Source: DAOPYE01 sp035352715 (GTDB lineage: Bacteria > Acidobacteriota > Holophagae > Holophagales > Holophagaceae). From it: a stretch of 61,394 bases of DNA. Position numbers and translations under genes: made by a program. A model generated the notes under the pieces. That model did no database searches. It saw only the letters and a program-made list of their open reading frames with translations, and was not told where the DNA came from. The DNA is taken from NCBI GenBank assembly GCA_035352715.1, contig DAOPYE010000002.1, positions 1-61,394 of the forward strand, read 5' to 3'. Below, one piece after another: positions 22,865 through 30,927 of the stretch; within the stretch, counting starts at the first letter, position 1, and every line of letters begins with the position of its first letter.

Positions 22865-23374
22865 ATGGCCACTAAAGCCAAAACCGCTGGAAATACGAGT
22901 TCCACGGGCGCGAGAGTGCTGGAAGACGTCTTCTCCGATGCTTTGGGGCTCCTCGCCGCGGGAAAACGGGATGAGGCGCTGGCCGCTTTCGCTTCCCTTG
23001 AATCCGCTGCCGCTGCCGCCGGAAAGCTGGCGCTGGCCCGCGCGGCGCGCATGCGCATCGTGGTGCTAGAGGCTGTTCCCCAGGAGGCCGCGCCATCGTC
23101 GCCGGGGCTGGAAGCCCAGGTGTTCCTGAATCGTCAGGATCCCGATGCGGCCCTTCCGGTTCTGGAAAAAGCGCTGGCCGCCGACGAGCGAAACGCGCAC
23201 CTGCTGTATCTCAAGGCCCTGGCGCTGGCTCAGAAGCATCAGGCGGAAGCCTCCGCTCAGGTTCTTCAGCAGGCGTTCCGTCTTGACGAATCCCTGGTCT
23301 TCCAGTTCCGCAATGAGCGTGATTTCGACCGTGTCCGCAGTGATGCGGCCTTCGCCAGCTTCGAACTGGTCTAG
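22865..23374 (+). CDS. TPR-like protein of unknown function
   Basis: The 169-residue, Ala-rich helical protein has no signal peptide. Helical pairs such as VFSDALGLLAAGKRDEALAAF and ALPVLEKALAADERNAHLLY look like tetratricopeptide repeats, which normally mediate protein contacts. No catalytic motif is visible. A GAGG site precedes the ATG at 22865, and yvcK follows after 17 bases, so the two are probably one operon. Confidence 0.75.
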   Translation: MATKAKTAGNTSSTGARVLEDVFSDALGLLAAGKRDEALAAFASLESAAAAAGKLALARAARMRIVVLEAVPQEAAPSSPGLEAQVFLNRQDPDAALPVLEKALAADERNAHLLYLKALALAQKHQAEASAQVLQQAFRLDESLVFQFRNERDFDRVRSDAAFASFELV

Positions 23375-23391
23375 CGGTCCTGAGTTCGGCC

Positions 23392-24381
23392 ATGCGCGGC
23401 CATCGCGGGCTTCATCCCGACCAGCCGCTGCGGGTGGCCGCCATCGGCGGCGGAACGGGGCTCGCATCGCTGTTGCGTTCGCTGAAGAGCGAGGCCGGGC
23501 GCTCCCGGGATCCCTGGCGCCTGACGGGCATCGTGACCGTCTCCGACAATGGCGGATCCTCGGGACGCCTGCGTGCGGAGCTGGGTGGCATTCCGCCCGG
23601 TGATCTGCGCAACTGCCTGGCGGCGATGACGCGCGAGGATTCCCTGCTTTCCGAATTGCTGAACTACCGCTTCGGTGGCCTGGGCTCTTTGAGTGGACAT
23701 TCGCTGGGCAATCTCATGCTCCTGGCCATGGCCGACATCTCCGGCGACTGGGTGCGCGCCATTCGCCAGCTATCGGATGTGCTGGTGACCGTGGGGCGCC
23801 TGTTTCCGTCCACCACGGTTCCCGTGACGCTCTGCGCCGAGGATATGAACGGGGTCCGCCATGTGGGTGAGACGAATGTCGCGGAGTGCAGGCCACCCCT
23901 GGCGAGGATCTGGCTCGAACCCCGGGATGTGGAGCCGCTGCCGGAAGCCATGCTGGCGCTCATGCACGCGGATCTCATCCTGTTGGCTCCCGGCAGTCTC
24001 GTCACGTCCACGCTCTCCAGCCTGCTCATCCCGGAGCTGAGGACGGCCATCCTGCGCTCGGACGCCCCGGTGGTCTATATCGCCAACCTGATGACGGAGC
24101 CCATGGAGAGTCTGGGCCTGGATCTGGCGGCCCATGTGGCGACCTTGCAGGCTTTCGGCGGATTCCCCATCCATGCCGTTCTGGCCAACAACACGCCCTT
24201 GCCGGAAGACGTGCTGCGCCGCTACCGGGAAGATGGATCTGACCCCTTGATGGGCGATGCTACGGCACTTTGTGGGGTGCCTGTCTTTTCTTATCCGCTG
24301 CTCGATCCTGAAACGACGTTTGCGCGACATCACCCGAATTTGCTGAATCGGGCCATCCGCGACGTCATCGCTGCGCTTTAG
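23392..24381 (+). CDS. YvcK/CofD-like family protein (gluconeogenesis factor)
   Basis: This cytoplasmic protein of 329 residues has the family-defining IGGGTGLASLLRSLK near the start, TVSDNGGSSGRLR, GIPPGDLRNCLAA, LSGHSLGNLMLLA and LLAPGSLVTSTLSSLLIP. It is related to 2-phospho-L-lactate transferase (CofD), but members of the YvcK branch bind UDP-sugars and affect cell-wall precursor allocation and growth on gluconeogenic carbon. In many bacteria yvcK sits with rapZ (yvcJ) and whiA; here neither neighbour is present. A short 17-base gap follows the TPR gene. Confidence 0.92.
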   Translation: MRGHRGLHPDQPLRVAAIGGGTGLASLLRSLKSEAGRSRDPWRLTGIVTVSDNGGSSGRLRAELGGIPPGDLRNCLAAMTREDSLLSELLNYRFGGLGSLSGHSLGNLMLLAMADISGDWVRAIRQLSDVLVTVGRLFPSTTVPVTLCAEDMNGVRHVGETNVAECRPPLARIWLEPRDVEPLPEAMLALMHADLILLAPGSLVTSTLSSLLIPELRTAILRSDAPVVYIANLMTEPMESLGLDLAAHVATLQAFGGFPIHAVLANNTPLPEDVLRRYREDGSDPLMGDATALCGVPVFSYPLLDPETTFARHHPNLLNRAIRDVIAAL

Positions 24382-24444
24382 TCGAAAGCCGCGAGGCCCG
24401 ATGAAAAACGTTGTCCCGGTGCATCCAATGTGTTGATCAAGGGC

Positions 24445-24474
24445 TTGGACACCTTGGGTTCACCGGGCTACGAT
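24445..24474 (+). promoter_or_regulatory. Candidate promoter for the DUF4388 gene
   Basis: TTGGAC (24445-24450) and TACGAT (24469-24474) with an 18-base spacer lie 39 bases before the start at 24514. Both boxes are partial matches. Confidence 0.35.
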
Positions 24475-24513
24475 TCGTTGGGACCCGGGTTCGCCGGATC
24501 TGGAGATGCATGA

Positions 24514-25641
24514 ATGGGACTCAAAGGCGACTTGGCGACCATGGGGCTGGAAGACATCTTCCAGTGGCTGGCCGTGGGCAAGAAGACAGGCGTCCTGGAA
24601 CTCAAAGGCTTTCTCCACACGAAGCGCGTTTTCTTTCATGAAGGTCGCGTCAGCAGTCTGTGGTCTTCGGATCCCCGGGAATACCTGGGTCAGTATCTGC
24701 TCGCCTACAACCGCATCACCGAGGACCAACTGCGCGAGGCCCTGGCGACACAGGAGGACGAGAACCAGTTGCTGGGTCGGATCCTGGTCAATCGCCAGCT
24801 CGTGACCGAAGCGGAGATCCGCCGTATCGTTCAGCTGAAGGTGGAGGAATCCATCTACGACACCTTCCTCTGGGAGCTCGGGACATTCGAATTCCACGAC
24901 GGGCAGGCCCCGACGCAGAAGACGATGCTCTTGAGCCTGGATGTGACGGGGATCGTGCTGGAAGGCGCACGGCGCGTGGATGAATGGAAGCGGATCCGGA
25001 TGGTGATCAAGGGCGGGGACGCCGTCATGGCGGCCATTCCGGAAACCATCGCCGAGATGCTGCCCCTTGCGCCGGAGGATGCGGACATCCTTGGGCGCAT
25101 CGACGGGCACAAGACCATCGACCAGCTGGTCATCGAGATCCGCTGCACCGAGTTCAAGGCCAACAAGCTGCTGTTCGACCTCTATGAAAAGGGCATGGTT
25201 CGCATCCTGCACCCTGGCGGTCGGCTGGGAGAGCGTTCCAGTCTGCAGCTTCAGCGCGCCCGGCAGCTGGTGGAAAAGCAGAAATTGCAGGAAGCCCAGG
25301 AGGAACTGCGGCTCATCCTTCACGACCAGCCGCAGCTGCCTGAGGCCACCCGCATGCTGGAGGTGGTCGAGCATCTGCTGGAGGATGTGTCGCTTGACGA
25401 GACCCTGGTGCCCGAGCTTGCTCTGAGCATCGAGGAGCTGATGCAGGCGCAGCTGGGGCCGAACGAAGCCTTTCTCGCGACCCGGGTGAATGGCGTCTGG
25501 AGCATCAAGGACATCATTTCCATCTCCCCGTTTCCGCGCGAGGAGTGCATGACCATCTTTGCGAAGCTGCTGAAGCGTGGGATTCTCAAGTTGCAGAAAC
25601 CCCACCCCGGAGGCACCCGGCCCACTTCCTGGCGTGGGTGA
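24514..25641 (+). CDS. DUF4388 domain protein (PatA-N-like)
   Basis: The 375-residue protein starts with a typical DUF4388 domain: MGLKGDLATMGLEDIFQWLAVGKK, split here only by the usual LE-D-I pattern, then GVLELKG and RVFFHEGRVSSLWSS (residues 1-60). Middle segments (85-140) resemble the ATPase-N/MshEN-type helices (LLGRILVNRQLVTEAEIRRIVQLKVEESIY). The C-terminal half repeats a short winged-helix-like motif (ADILGRIDGHKTIDQLVIEI near 190 and FLATRVNGVWSIKDIISI near 325). DUF4388 proteins are common in Deltaproteobacteria and Acidobacteria next to signalling or motility genes and are thought to be regulators. The ATG at 24514 follows GGAG. Confidence 0.82.
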   Translation: MGLKGDLATMGLEDIFQWLAVGKKTGVLELKGFLHTKRVFFHEGRVSSLWSSDPREYLGQYLLAYNRITEDQLREALATQEDENQLLGRILVNRQLVTEAEIRRIVQLKVEESIYDTFLWELGTFEFHDGQAPTQKTMLLSLDVTGIVLEGARRVDEWKRIRMVIKGGDAVMAAIPETIAEMLPLAPEDADILGRIDGHKTIDQLVIEIRCTEFKANKLLFDLYEKGMVRILHPGGRLGERSSLQLQRARQLVEKQKLQEAQEELRLILHDQPQLPEATRMLEVVEHLLEDVSLDETLVPELALSIEELMQAQLGPNEAFLATRVNGVWSIKDIISISPFPREECMTIFAKLLKRGILKLQKPHPGGTRPTSWRG

Positions 25642-25661
25642 TCTCCCACACCGGAGGAAGC

Positions 25662-26372
25662 ATGCGCGCAACGGCAATTTGGATGGTGGCCATGATGGTG
25701 GCGGGCAGCGCCTTCTCCACCCAGGCGGTAGCCAAGGCCACCAAAGGACCCACGGCGGCCCAGTTGCAGGCTCAGGTGAAAAAGCTCACCGTTGAGCGCG
25801 ATGATCTCAAGGAACGGTTGGTCGCGACGGAGGATCTTCAGCAGGATCTTGCCGCGGCGAAAAAGAGCCGGGATCTGGCTCGGCAAGAAGCTGAAAATGC
25901 AAAAAAGGCCTTGGCTGACATCAAGGCTGCGCTCTCGGAAAACCAGAACAGCGGGGATGCCATTCTTCTGGAGCTGCGCAAGGCTAAGGACTATCTCAGC
26001 GCCTCCCAGGGCGAAGTCGCCGCGCTCAAGCAGCAGTTGGTGGAAAGCCGCACCAAGCTGGCCGGCGAAGGTGCCTTGGTGCTGCTCTCGCGCGAGATCA
26101 CCCCGGCTCGCGCGATCAACATCCATCGTGTGACGCCCCGTGTGAAGAAGGTCGATCGCGGTGTGGTCGTGGTGAACGTCCTGATCTCGGAGAATGGCGA
26201 GGTGCTGGATTCACGGCTGATCCAGGGACTTCCCGGCGATGACGAATGGGTGCGCAAGGCCAACGACGAATGCGTGGAAGCCGCCAAGCGCGTGGTCTTC
26301 GATCCCGCCCGCGCTGCCGATGGAAAGACCAAGGTGCGGGTCTGGCAGGGCGTGGGTTTCTATCTCAATTGA
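25662..26372 (+). CDS. Exported coiled-coil protein with TonB-C-like domain
   Basis: The 236-residue protein has a signal peptide (1-24, ...GSAFSTQAVA), a long coiled coil (about 35-145) rich in Lys/Glu/Ala, and a C-terminal domain of about 75 residues (VVVNVLISENGEVLDSRLIQ, then VFDPARAADGKTKVRVW) with the strand-helix-strand pattern of TonB C-terminal domains. It lacks the usual TonB transmembrane anchor plus Pro-rich linker, so it may be a periplasmic adaptor, not an energy transducer. A GGAGGA site precedes the ATG at 25662; the frame open upstream overlaps the DUF4388 gene and is not expected to be translated. It directly abuts the convergent receiver gene. Confidence 0.75.
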   Translation: MRATAIWMVAMMVAGSAFSTQAVAKATKGPTAAQLQAQVKKLTVERDDLKERLVATEDLQQDLAAAKKSRDLARQEAENAKKALADIKAALSENQNSGDAILLELRKAKDYLSASQGEVAALKQQLVESRTKLAGEGALVLLSREITPARAINIHRVTPRVKKVDRGVVVVNVLISENGEVLDSRLIQGLPGDDEWVRKANDECVEAAKRVVFDPARAADGKTKVRVWQGVGFYLN

Positions 26373-27272
26373 TCAGGCCCCGAAGGCCACGCGGTTTCGG
26401 CCAGCCTGTTTGGCTGCGACCAATTGACGTTCGGCGATGGCAAGCAGGTTCTCGGGTTCCGTTCCCTCCAGCGGCATGCCCGTGGCGATGCCAAGGCTTG
26501 CCGTGATGAAGGGGGCCACGTCGGATCCTTCATTGCGGATGGCCAGCGCATTGATCTCCGCCCTCAGGTGCTCGGCCACGGAAACCGCGCCCAAGGTATC
26601 CGTTTCTGGCAGGACGCACGCGAACCCGTCGCGGCTGTATCGGGCAAAGAGGTCGCCTGGGCGCTGGATTTGCCCGGCCAGGGCAGAGGCGATGCGGTAC
26701 AGGCACTCGTCAGCAGCCGCATTGCCGTTGCGCTTGGTGTATTCGGAAAAGCAATCCAGGTTCAAAATTACGATGGATAGCTGTGTCTGATTGCGGAGAT
26801 TCCTGCGCCACTCTAGGTTCAGAAACTCGTCAAAGCGGCGGCGATTCGGAATGCCCGTCTGTTCATCCATCAAGGAGGATCGGCGAAGGGTTTCGACGCA
26901 GCGGCTCAGGTTCAGGTAGTTGATCAACCGCGCCCGTAGCACGCTCTTCTCGAAGGGTTTCACAAGGCCGTCCGTCGCCCCTTGTTCGATGAACATGCCT
27001 GCTTCATTTTCCGATGTCGCGATGACGAGTACCGGAAGGTTCGATGTGGCTGGGGTGTCAGCCAGTTGCCGCAGCAATGCTGCCAAATCAAGGCCCGGGA
27101 ACTCGGGGTCCAGAATGATCAGTTGCACGCTCTTTTGCTGGATGCGCGCTGCGATGTCCTCACCGGGCTGGGCGAACAGGATCGGATGACGGTGGTCCAT
27201 GGTGTTTGCCAGGGCTTCGGCCAGGGCAGGGGCGCCCACGGCGGCGAAAATGGCAGGACGCTCGTTGGTCAT
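26373..27272 (-). CDS. Receiver protein with degenerate GGDEF domain
   Basis: The 299-residue protein has an N-terminal receiver (Asp55 in IILDPEFPG, Lys105 in VKPFEK) and a C-terminal GGDEF fold: DEQTGIPNRRRFDEFL at 136-151, then LNLDCFSEY. The catalytic signature, normally GGDEF/GGEEF, reads SRDGF (213-217), so both the glycines and the catalytic acid are missing. It is unlikely to make c-di-GMP and may act as a regulatory or GTP-binding pseudo-enzyme. I chose the ATG at 27272, with GAGGAA just upstream, over the one at 27293. It is convergent with the TonB-C-like gene with no spacer. Confidence 0.85.
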   Translation of the reverse strand: MTNERPAIFAAVGAPALAEALANTMDHRHPILFAQPGEDIAARIQQKSVQLIILDPEFPGLDLAALLRQLADTPATSNLPVLVIATSENEAGMFIEQGATDGLVKPFEKSVLRARLINYLNLSRCVETLRRSSLMDEQTGIPNRRRFDEFLNLEWRRNLRNQTQLSIVILNLDCFSEYTKRNGNAAADECLYRIASALAGQIQRPGDLFARYSRDGFACVLPETDTLGAVSVAEHLRAEINALAIRNEGSDVAPFITASLGIATGMPLEGTEPENLLAIAERQLVAAKQAGRNRVAFGA

Positions 27273-27341
27273 GGCGTTCCTCAAATGGGGCATGCATCCG
27301 ACAGGGTTCAGGCCGTAAGTGTGGGTGATTCACTCAGCGCA

Positions 27342-28148
27342 TCAAGAGGGGGTTGCCATTTCGCCGTCCCCCCAGGGGCATGGATCCCCGATTCCCCAGC
27401 GGGATTGGTACCACACCTTTTCCATGTAGAGCCCTTGTGGGGGCGCAGTCCTGCCGGACCTTTGGCGATTTCGGGCGTGGAGGATCTCCGGCACGGCATT
27501 CTCGGCGATACGCCCCTTGCCGATATCGACCAGTGTTCCACTCATGATCCTCACCTGATGCATGAGGAATCGATTGCCTTCGAAAATAATGTCCAGGCTT
27601 GAGCCTGCGCCCTCAAAGCGTATGTCGTAGATCTTTCGGATGGGCGTCAGGGCCACGCATTCCTTGTGGCGGAAACTCGAGAAGTCATGCTCGCCGATGA
27701 GGCTGCGGGAAGCGTTGAGCATGGCCGTTCGATCCAGAGTTTGCGCCCCCTGGATGTGCCAACAGCGGTCGTGATGGAAGGGATTCTCTGCCGGGCCTTC
27801 CTGGATTCGGTAGACATAGCGCTTGGCGATCGCGTGTTGCCGGGGGAAGAAGCCGTCTGGCGCGGGATGAACCTCCATCACCCGTACGTCGTGAGGCAAA
27901 TGGGCATTGATGGCGGCCAGCAGGCGGTAGGGCTCCCATGAACGCTCCAGCGTGACCAGCACACCTTGCGCGCGGGCATGGACACCGGCATCGGTGCGTC
28001 CGGTCCCCTGGGGCATGGGGGCTTCAGGTGAGAACGCTCGAATGGCTGTCCACAAATCACCCTGCACGCTGCGCAGATGGCTCTGGATCTGCCATCCGTG
28101 GAACCCCGAGCCCAGATAGGCGACGCGTAGAAAAAAAGGAACGTCCAT
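27342..28148 (-). CDS. truA: tRNA pseudouridine synthase A
   Basis: This enzyme isomerises uridines 38-40 of tRNA anticodon arms to pseudouridine. The 268-residue protein shows the TruA hallmarks: RVAYLGSGFHGWQ at the start, GRTDAGVHARAQ with the catalytic Asp, KRYVYRI, and FEGNRFLMHQVRIMSGTLVDIGKGR. I chose the ATG at 28148 because it starts right at the conserved FLRVAYLG segment; upstream in-frame residues are not conserved. No strong ribosome-binding site is visible. It lies 69 bases upstream of the receiver gene on the same strand. Confidence 0.96.
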   Translation of the reverse strand: MDVPFFLRVAYLGSGFHGWQIQSHLRSVQGDLWTAIRAFSPEAPMPQGTGRTDAGVHARAQGVLVTLERSWEPYRLLAAINAHLPHDVRVMEVHPAPDGFFPRQHAIAKRYVYRIQEGPAENPFHHDRCWHIQGAQTLDRTAMLNASRSLIGEHDFSSFRHKECVALTPIRKIYDIRFEGAGSSLDIIFEGNRFLMHQVRIMSGTLVDIGKGRIAENAVPEILHARNRQRSGRTAPPQGLYMEKVWYQSRWGIGDPCPWGDGEMATPS

Positions 28149-28538
28149 GAGGCATTGTAGGAGGTGGAGCCGCCCTTGGGACAACGGCGTTGATGTCCAT
28201 GGGCAGGCGCTCTTGGGGCAGGCACCATACGTGGAGGGGCACTCTTGTTGCATTTACCCTGGGCACAGTGATTAGATCCCTAGTGGGGGCAGGTTCTTTC
28301 TATCGGCCATGTTCAAAAATGCCCATGGAGTGGGAATCTGCAAAAAAAAAAACCTTGAAAGCCTTGACTGCGCTAGATCCGAGTCATACCCTGCAAGCAG
28401 TTTAGTGTGAAACGTAGATGCTGCGATGCTTCTGAAGCAGTCTGTTCTTGAAAAGCCAGTGAAAATGGGCGTTCTCAATAATGGGCTCGTCCAGATTTTT
28501 CCAACCGGGGACTTTGTTCCCCAATTTTGGAGGTTTCC
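28149..28538 (+). other. 390-base divergent spacer upstream of the HU gene
   Basis: This lies between the truA and HU starts. It holds the promoter listed at 28364-28392 and an A11 run (28342-28352) that may bend or open the DNA upstream of the -35. I see no RNA gene or conserved ORF in it. Confidence 0.6.
28364..28392 (+). promoter_or_regulatory. Candidate sigma-70 promoter for the HU gene
   Basis: TTGACT (28364-28369, five of six matches) and TACCCT (28387-28392) are separated by an ideal 17 bases. An A11 tract lies about 12 bases upstream of the -35, resembling an UP element. The untranslated leader would be about 140 bases. Confidence 0.5.
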
Positions 28539-28838
28539 ATGACCAATAAGGCCGAACTGATCGCCGCCATCGCAGAAAAGGCGGACATCAACAAGTCCAA
28601 GGCTGCTGCTGCCCTCGATCAGGTTCTCGCGAGCATCGCAGGCGCCCTCCGCGCCGGCGATAAGGTCACTCTCGTTGGCTTCGGAACGTTCTCCGTTGCG
28701 ACCCGTGGCCCCCGCACCGGCCGCAACCCCCGCGACGGCCAGAAGATTAAGATCGCTGCCAAGAAGGTCGCGAAGTTCAAGCCCGGCAAGAAGCTGGCTG
28801 ACGAAGTGAATGGCAAGGGCGGCAAGAAGAAGAAGTAA
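28539..28838 (+). CDS. HU-family DNA-binding protein
   Basis: This 99-residue nucleoid protein (HU/IHF family) opens MTNKAELIAAIAEKADINKS and has VTLVGFGTFSV and RTGRNPRDGQKIKIAAKKV, the arm region that inserts into the DNA minor groove. It keeps the Pro of RNPRDG. The C-terminus is a Lys-rich tail (NGKGGKKKK) that could add nonspecific DNA affinity. A strong GGAGG site precedes the ATG at 28539. A clear terminator follows, so it is a single-gene unit. Confidence 0.96.
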   Translation: MTNKAELIAAIAEKADINKSKAAAALDQVLASIAGALRAGDKVTLVGFGTFSVATRGPRTGRNPRDGQKIKIAAKKVAKFKPGKKLADEVNGKGGKKKK

Positions 28839-28860
28839 TTGCTTTAGCCGTATTTTTAAC

Positions 28861-28893
28861 AAAAAACAGCCCGCGTTGTCGGGCTGTTTTTTT
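28861..28893 (+). terminator. Intrinsic terminator of the HU gene
   Basis: The 7-base-pair GC-rich stem (28867-28873 with 28880-28886) is extended by six A-T pairs and followed by seven T's. The symmetry of A and T tracts means it could work on both strands. Confidence 0.92.
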
Positions 28894-29044
28894 GTTGTGA
28901 TCTTCAATAATTGTTTTTTGCGCCGTGAAGGGCTTTGGCATGCATTCCCGTTAGTCGTTCCTTGGCGATTGGGTTTGAATGCATTCGATACTCAGCAGAG
29001 AAAGACAACCTGCCGATAGGAAATTGTTCTGAAAGGTGATGACG

Positions 29045-29647
29045 ATGGCTGATGGCGAAACATCTGGAAAGAAACCGCTGATGAAGATGTTGCTGCTGGC
29101 CGTGGTAGGCGCGTTGTTGGTGGGCGTCCTGGCGGGCGGTGGCTTTTTTGTCTTCCGGAAGATGGCTGCCGCTAAGGCTGCGAAGGCGACTCCTGAAGAG
29201 GCCCAGAAGGCCGCGGACGACAAGGATAAGGATACAGAGGAAGACGAGGACGAGCCCGCTGCCGCTGAAGGTGAAGGCGCCACTGGTCCTGCCGTGCTGG
29301 TCTACAAGAACAACGTCAATCTGGAGAACAAACACAACGCATATCTGGTGGTCGAACTGCATGTCCTGTTCCGGGACCAGGAGCTCGGCAAGCTGGCCAC
29401 CAGCGATAAGCCGACACCTGAGAACAGCATTGTCCGAGCCATGATTCTCGAGGCCATTTCAGGCAAAACGATTGAAGAAGTCTCGGACATGGAGAGTCGG
29501 GAAACCGTTCGTGCCGAGATCAAGGAAAGGCTCAACGAGAAGTTCGCCCCCAAGCTCAAGCCGGGCGAAAAGGAAGACAAGAAGCACAAGAAGCCGAAGC
29601 ACCCGATCAAGGATGTGCTGGTCGTCTCGTGGGCCATTGCCCAGTAG
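29045..29647 (+). CDS. fliL: Flagellar basal-body-associated protein FliL
   Basis: FliL is a single-pass inner-membrane protein that surrounds the stator and aids torque. The 200-residue protein has a short cytoplasmic N-terminus, one transmembrane helix (about 13-36), a linker rich in Lys/Glu/Asp/Ala (40-80) and a periplasmic domain with the FliL pattern (NAYLVVELHVLFRDQELG ... VRAMILEAISGKTIEEV ... VLVVSWAIAQ). The ribosome-binding site AAAGG at 29032 places the start at the ATG at 29045; GTG 29036 and ATG 29039 are too close to it. It is followed by fliN. Confidence 0.88.
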   Translation: MADGETSGKKPLMKMLLLAVVGALLVGVLAGGGFFVFRKMAAAKAAKATPEEAQKAADDKDKDTEEDEDEPAAAEGEGATGPAVLVYKNNVNLENKHNAYLVVELHVLFRDQELGKLATSDKPTPENSIVRAMILEAISGKTIEEVSDMESRETVRAEIKERLNEKFAPKLKPGEKEDKKHKKPKHPIKDVLVVSWAIAQ

Positions 29648-29681
29648 CCGGTGCGCTCATGCAATCGACATCAGGTCTGAT

Positions 29682-29697
29682 TGGCACGATATTTTAT
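29682..29697 (+). promoter_or_regulatory. Sigma-54-like -24 element with poor -12 upstream of fliN
   Basis: TGGCACG matches the sigma-54 -24 box exactly. Four bases later TTTAT stands where TTGCW is expected, so the -12 GC is lost. It ends 71 bases before the fliN start. Flagellar genes are often sigma-54 dependent, but the missing GC makes this doubtful. Confidence 0.25.
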
Positions 29698-29767
29698 TGA
29701 GTGATCTGGGGAATCCGTTTTTTGGCATTCATCCCGGAATATCGGTAATAGGCTTCAGGGGCATCTC

Positions 29768-30076
29768 TTGGCTACCAAGCGAAACGACAAATTGGAGACG
29801 GAGCGCGTGATCACGTTCGCCAACGTGGTTACGGATCTGGTCCCTTTCATCGAGACGCCGTTCAAGCTGGAAATTCAGCTCGGACAGGCTCGGATGACCA
29901 TTCGAGATGTCCTGGATCTTGAGGTCGGTTCGATCGTGGAGCTGAAGAAAAGCGCTGGTGAGCCTATGGATGTCCTGTGCAAAGGGCGCACGATCATGCG
30001 AGGAGAGGTCACGGTCCTGGAGGACTCCCTGGGCTTGCGGATCGTCGAGATCGTGGACCCCAGCCGAAAGATCTGA
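29768..30076 (+). CDS. fliN: Flagellar motor switch protein FliN (short form)
   Basis: FliN forms the lower part of the flagellar C-ring with FliM and binds the export apparatus through FliH. The 102-residue protein is almost entirely the SpoA domain: KLEIQLGQARMTIRDVLDLE, GSIVELKKSAGEPMDVLC, and GEVTVLEDSLGLRIVEIV. The start is a TTG at 29768 with AGGGG before it; no ATG or GTG gives this N-terminus. No fliM or other C-ring gene is visible in the window. Confidence 0.9.
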   Translation: MATKRNDKLETERVITFANVVTDLVPFIETPFKLEIQLGQARMTIRDVLDLEVGSIVELKKSAGEPMDVLCKGRTIMRGEVTVLEDSLGLRIVEIVDPSRKI

Positions 30077-30102
30077 GGCTAGGTGTGGCAATCTGGTAGG
30101 CG

Positions 30103-30927
30103 ATGTCGGCGGAATCCGTTACCCATCCTGATTGGCCTGTCGCCCTTTGCCTGGGCGGTATGGATCCTTCTGCCGGTGCTGGCCTGCTCAGGGATGTCAT
30201 GACCCTGGCTTCGCTCGGGATTTCTCCCATGGCCGTTCCCGTGGCTGAAACCATACAGAACGGCAGCGCATGCAGCTTTATCGATGGTCCTTCCTGCAGT
30301 CCGCTGCTCCGGTTGGAGTCCCTTCGGGGCCACCTTTCGGGGCGTTGGGGGCTCAAGCTGGGAATGTGCGCTCTGGCGGATGAAGAACTCTGGAATCTGG
30401 TGAATATGGCGCTCGATCTGCATCCCTTCGCGTGCATCTGGGACCCCATACAGGCGCCCACGGCAGGGGTCGGATTGCACGACGCAGGTCGGCTCCGGCG
30501 CATGGCGCAGATCCTATTGCCTAGGGGCAAGTGGGTGGTGGCTCCCAACCGCCAGGAGGCAGCCCTGCTGGCGGGACTGTCGCGGAAGGGCTCTGCGACG
30601 GACGATATCTCGCGCCTCGCTTCACCTTTCCTGGAACTTGGGGCGGATGCGGTGTGGATCAAGGGCGGACATGGCGAGGGCGATTTGATCGAGGATTTCT
30701 GGATCACCCCTCGGGGCGTGGCGAGTCTGGGCGCCTTCGCGCGTCTGGAAGGCGATCGGCGCGGCACCGGATGCTCGCTTGCTTCAGCGTGGCTGGCTTA
30801 TCGTCTGCTGGGGCATGAACCCGAGCCTGCCGCTTGGCGAGCCGTACTCTGGCTGCGGAACCAGTGGCCCCGCGCCTTTGCTCCCGGGGGATTCGGTCGC
30901 CCCAGTTTTTCGCCGGGGCGTTCATGA
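30103..30927 (+). CDS. ThiD-like hydroxymethylpyrimidine (phosphate) kinase
   Basis: The 274-residue protein belongs to the ThiD/PdxK ribokinase-like family that phosphorylates hydroxymethylpyrimidine for thiamine synthesis. Seen: GGMDPSAGAGLLRDVMTLASLG (residues 18-39 region), the WDPIQAPTAG substrate loop and the RRGTGCSLASAWLAY anion-hole block near 224-238 with catalytic Asp replaced in context by GTGC. In canonical ThiD the first motif is DPSGGAGIQADLKT, so the substrate site is divergent. Its stop overlaps the next start by four bases (ATGA). Members of this family can also act on pyridoxal; the exact substrate is uncertain. Confidence 0.8.
   Translation: MSAESVTHPDWPVALCLGGMDPSAGAGLLRDVMTLASLGISPMAVPVAETIQNGSACSFIDGPSCSPLLRLESLRGHLSGRWGLKLGMCALADEELWNLVNMALDLHPFACIWDPIQAPTAGVGLHDAGRLRRMAQILLPRGKWVVAPNRQEAALLAGLSRKGSATDDISRLASPFLELGADAVWIKGGHGEGDLIEDFWITPRGVASLGAFARLEGDRRGTGCSLASAWLAYRLLGHEPEPAAWRAVLWLRNQWPRAFAPGGFGRPSFSPGRS

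Noticed and set aside
28149..28175. Sequence identical to an anti-Shine-Dalgarno (CACCTCCT) just upstream of truA on its own strand
   Set aside because: Short match expected by chance; no 16S context.
28190..28405. 71-codon plus-strand frame in the truA-HU spacer
   Set aside because: No ribosome-binding site or homology, and it overlaps the proposed HU promoter.
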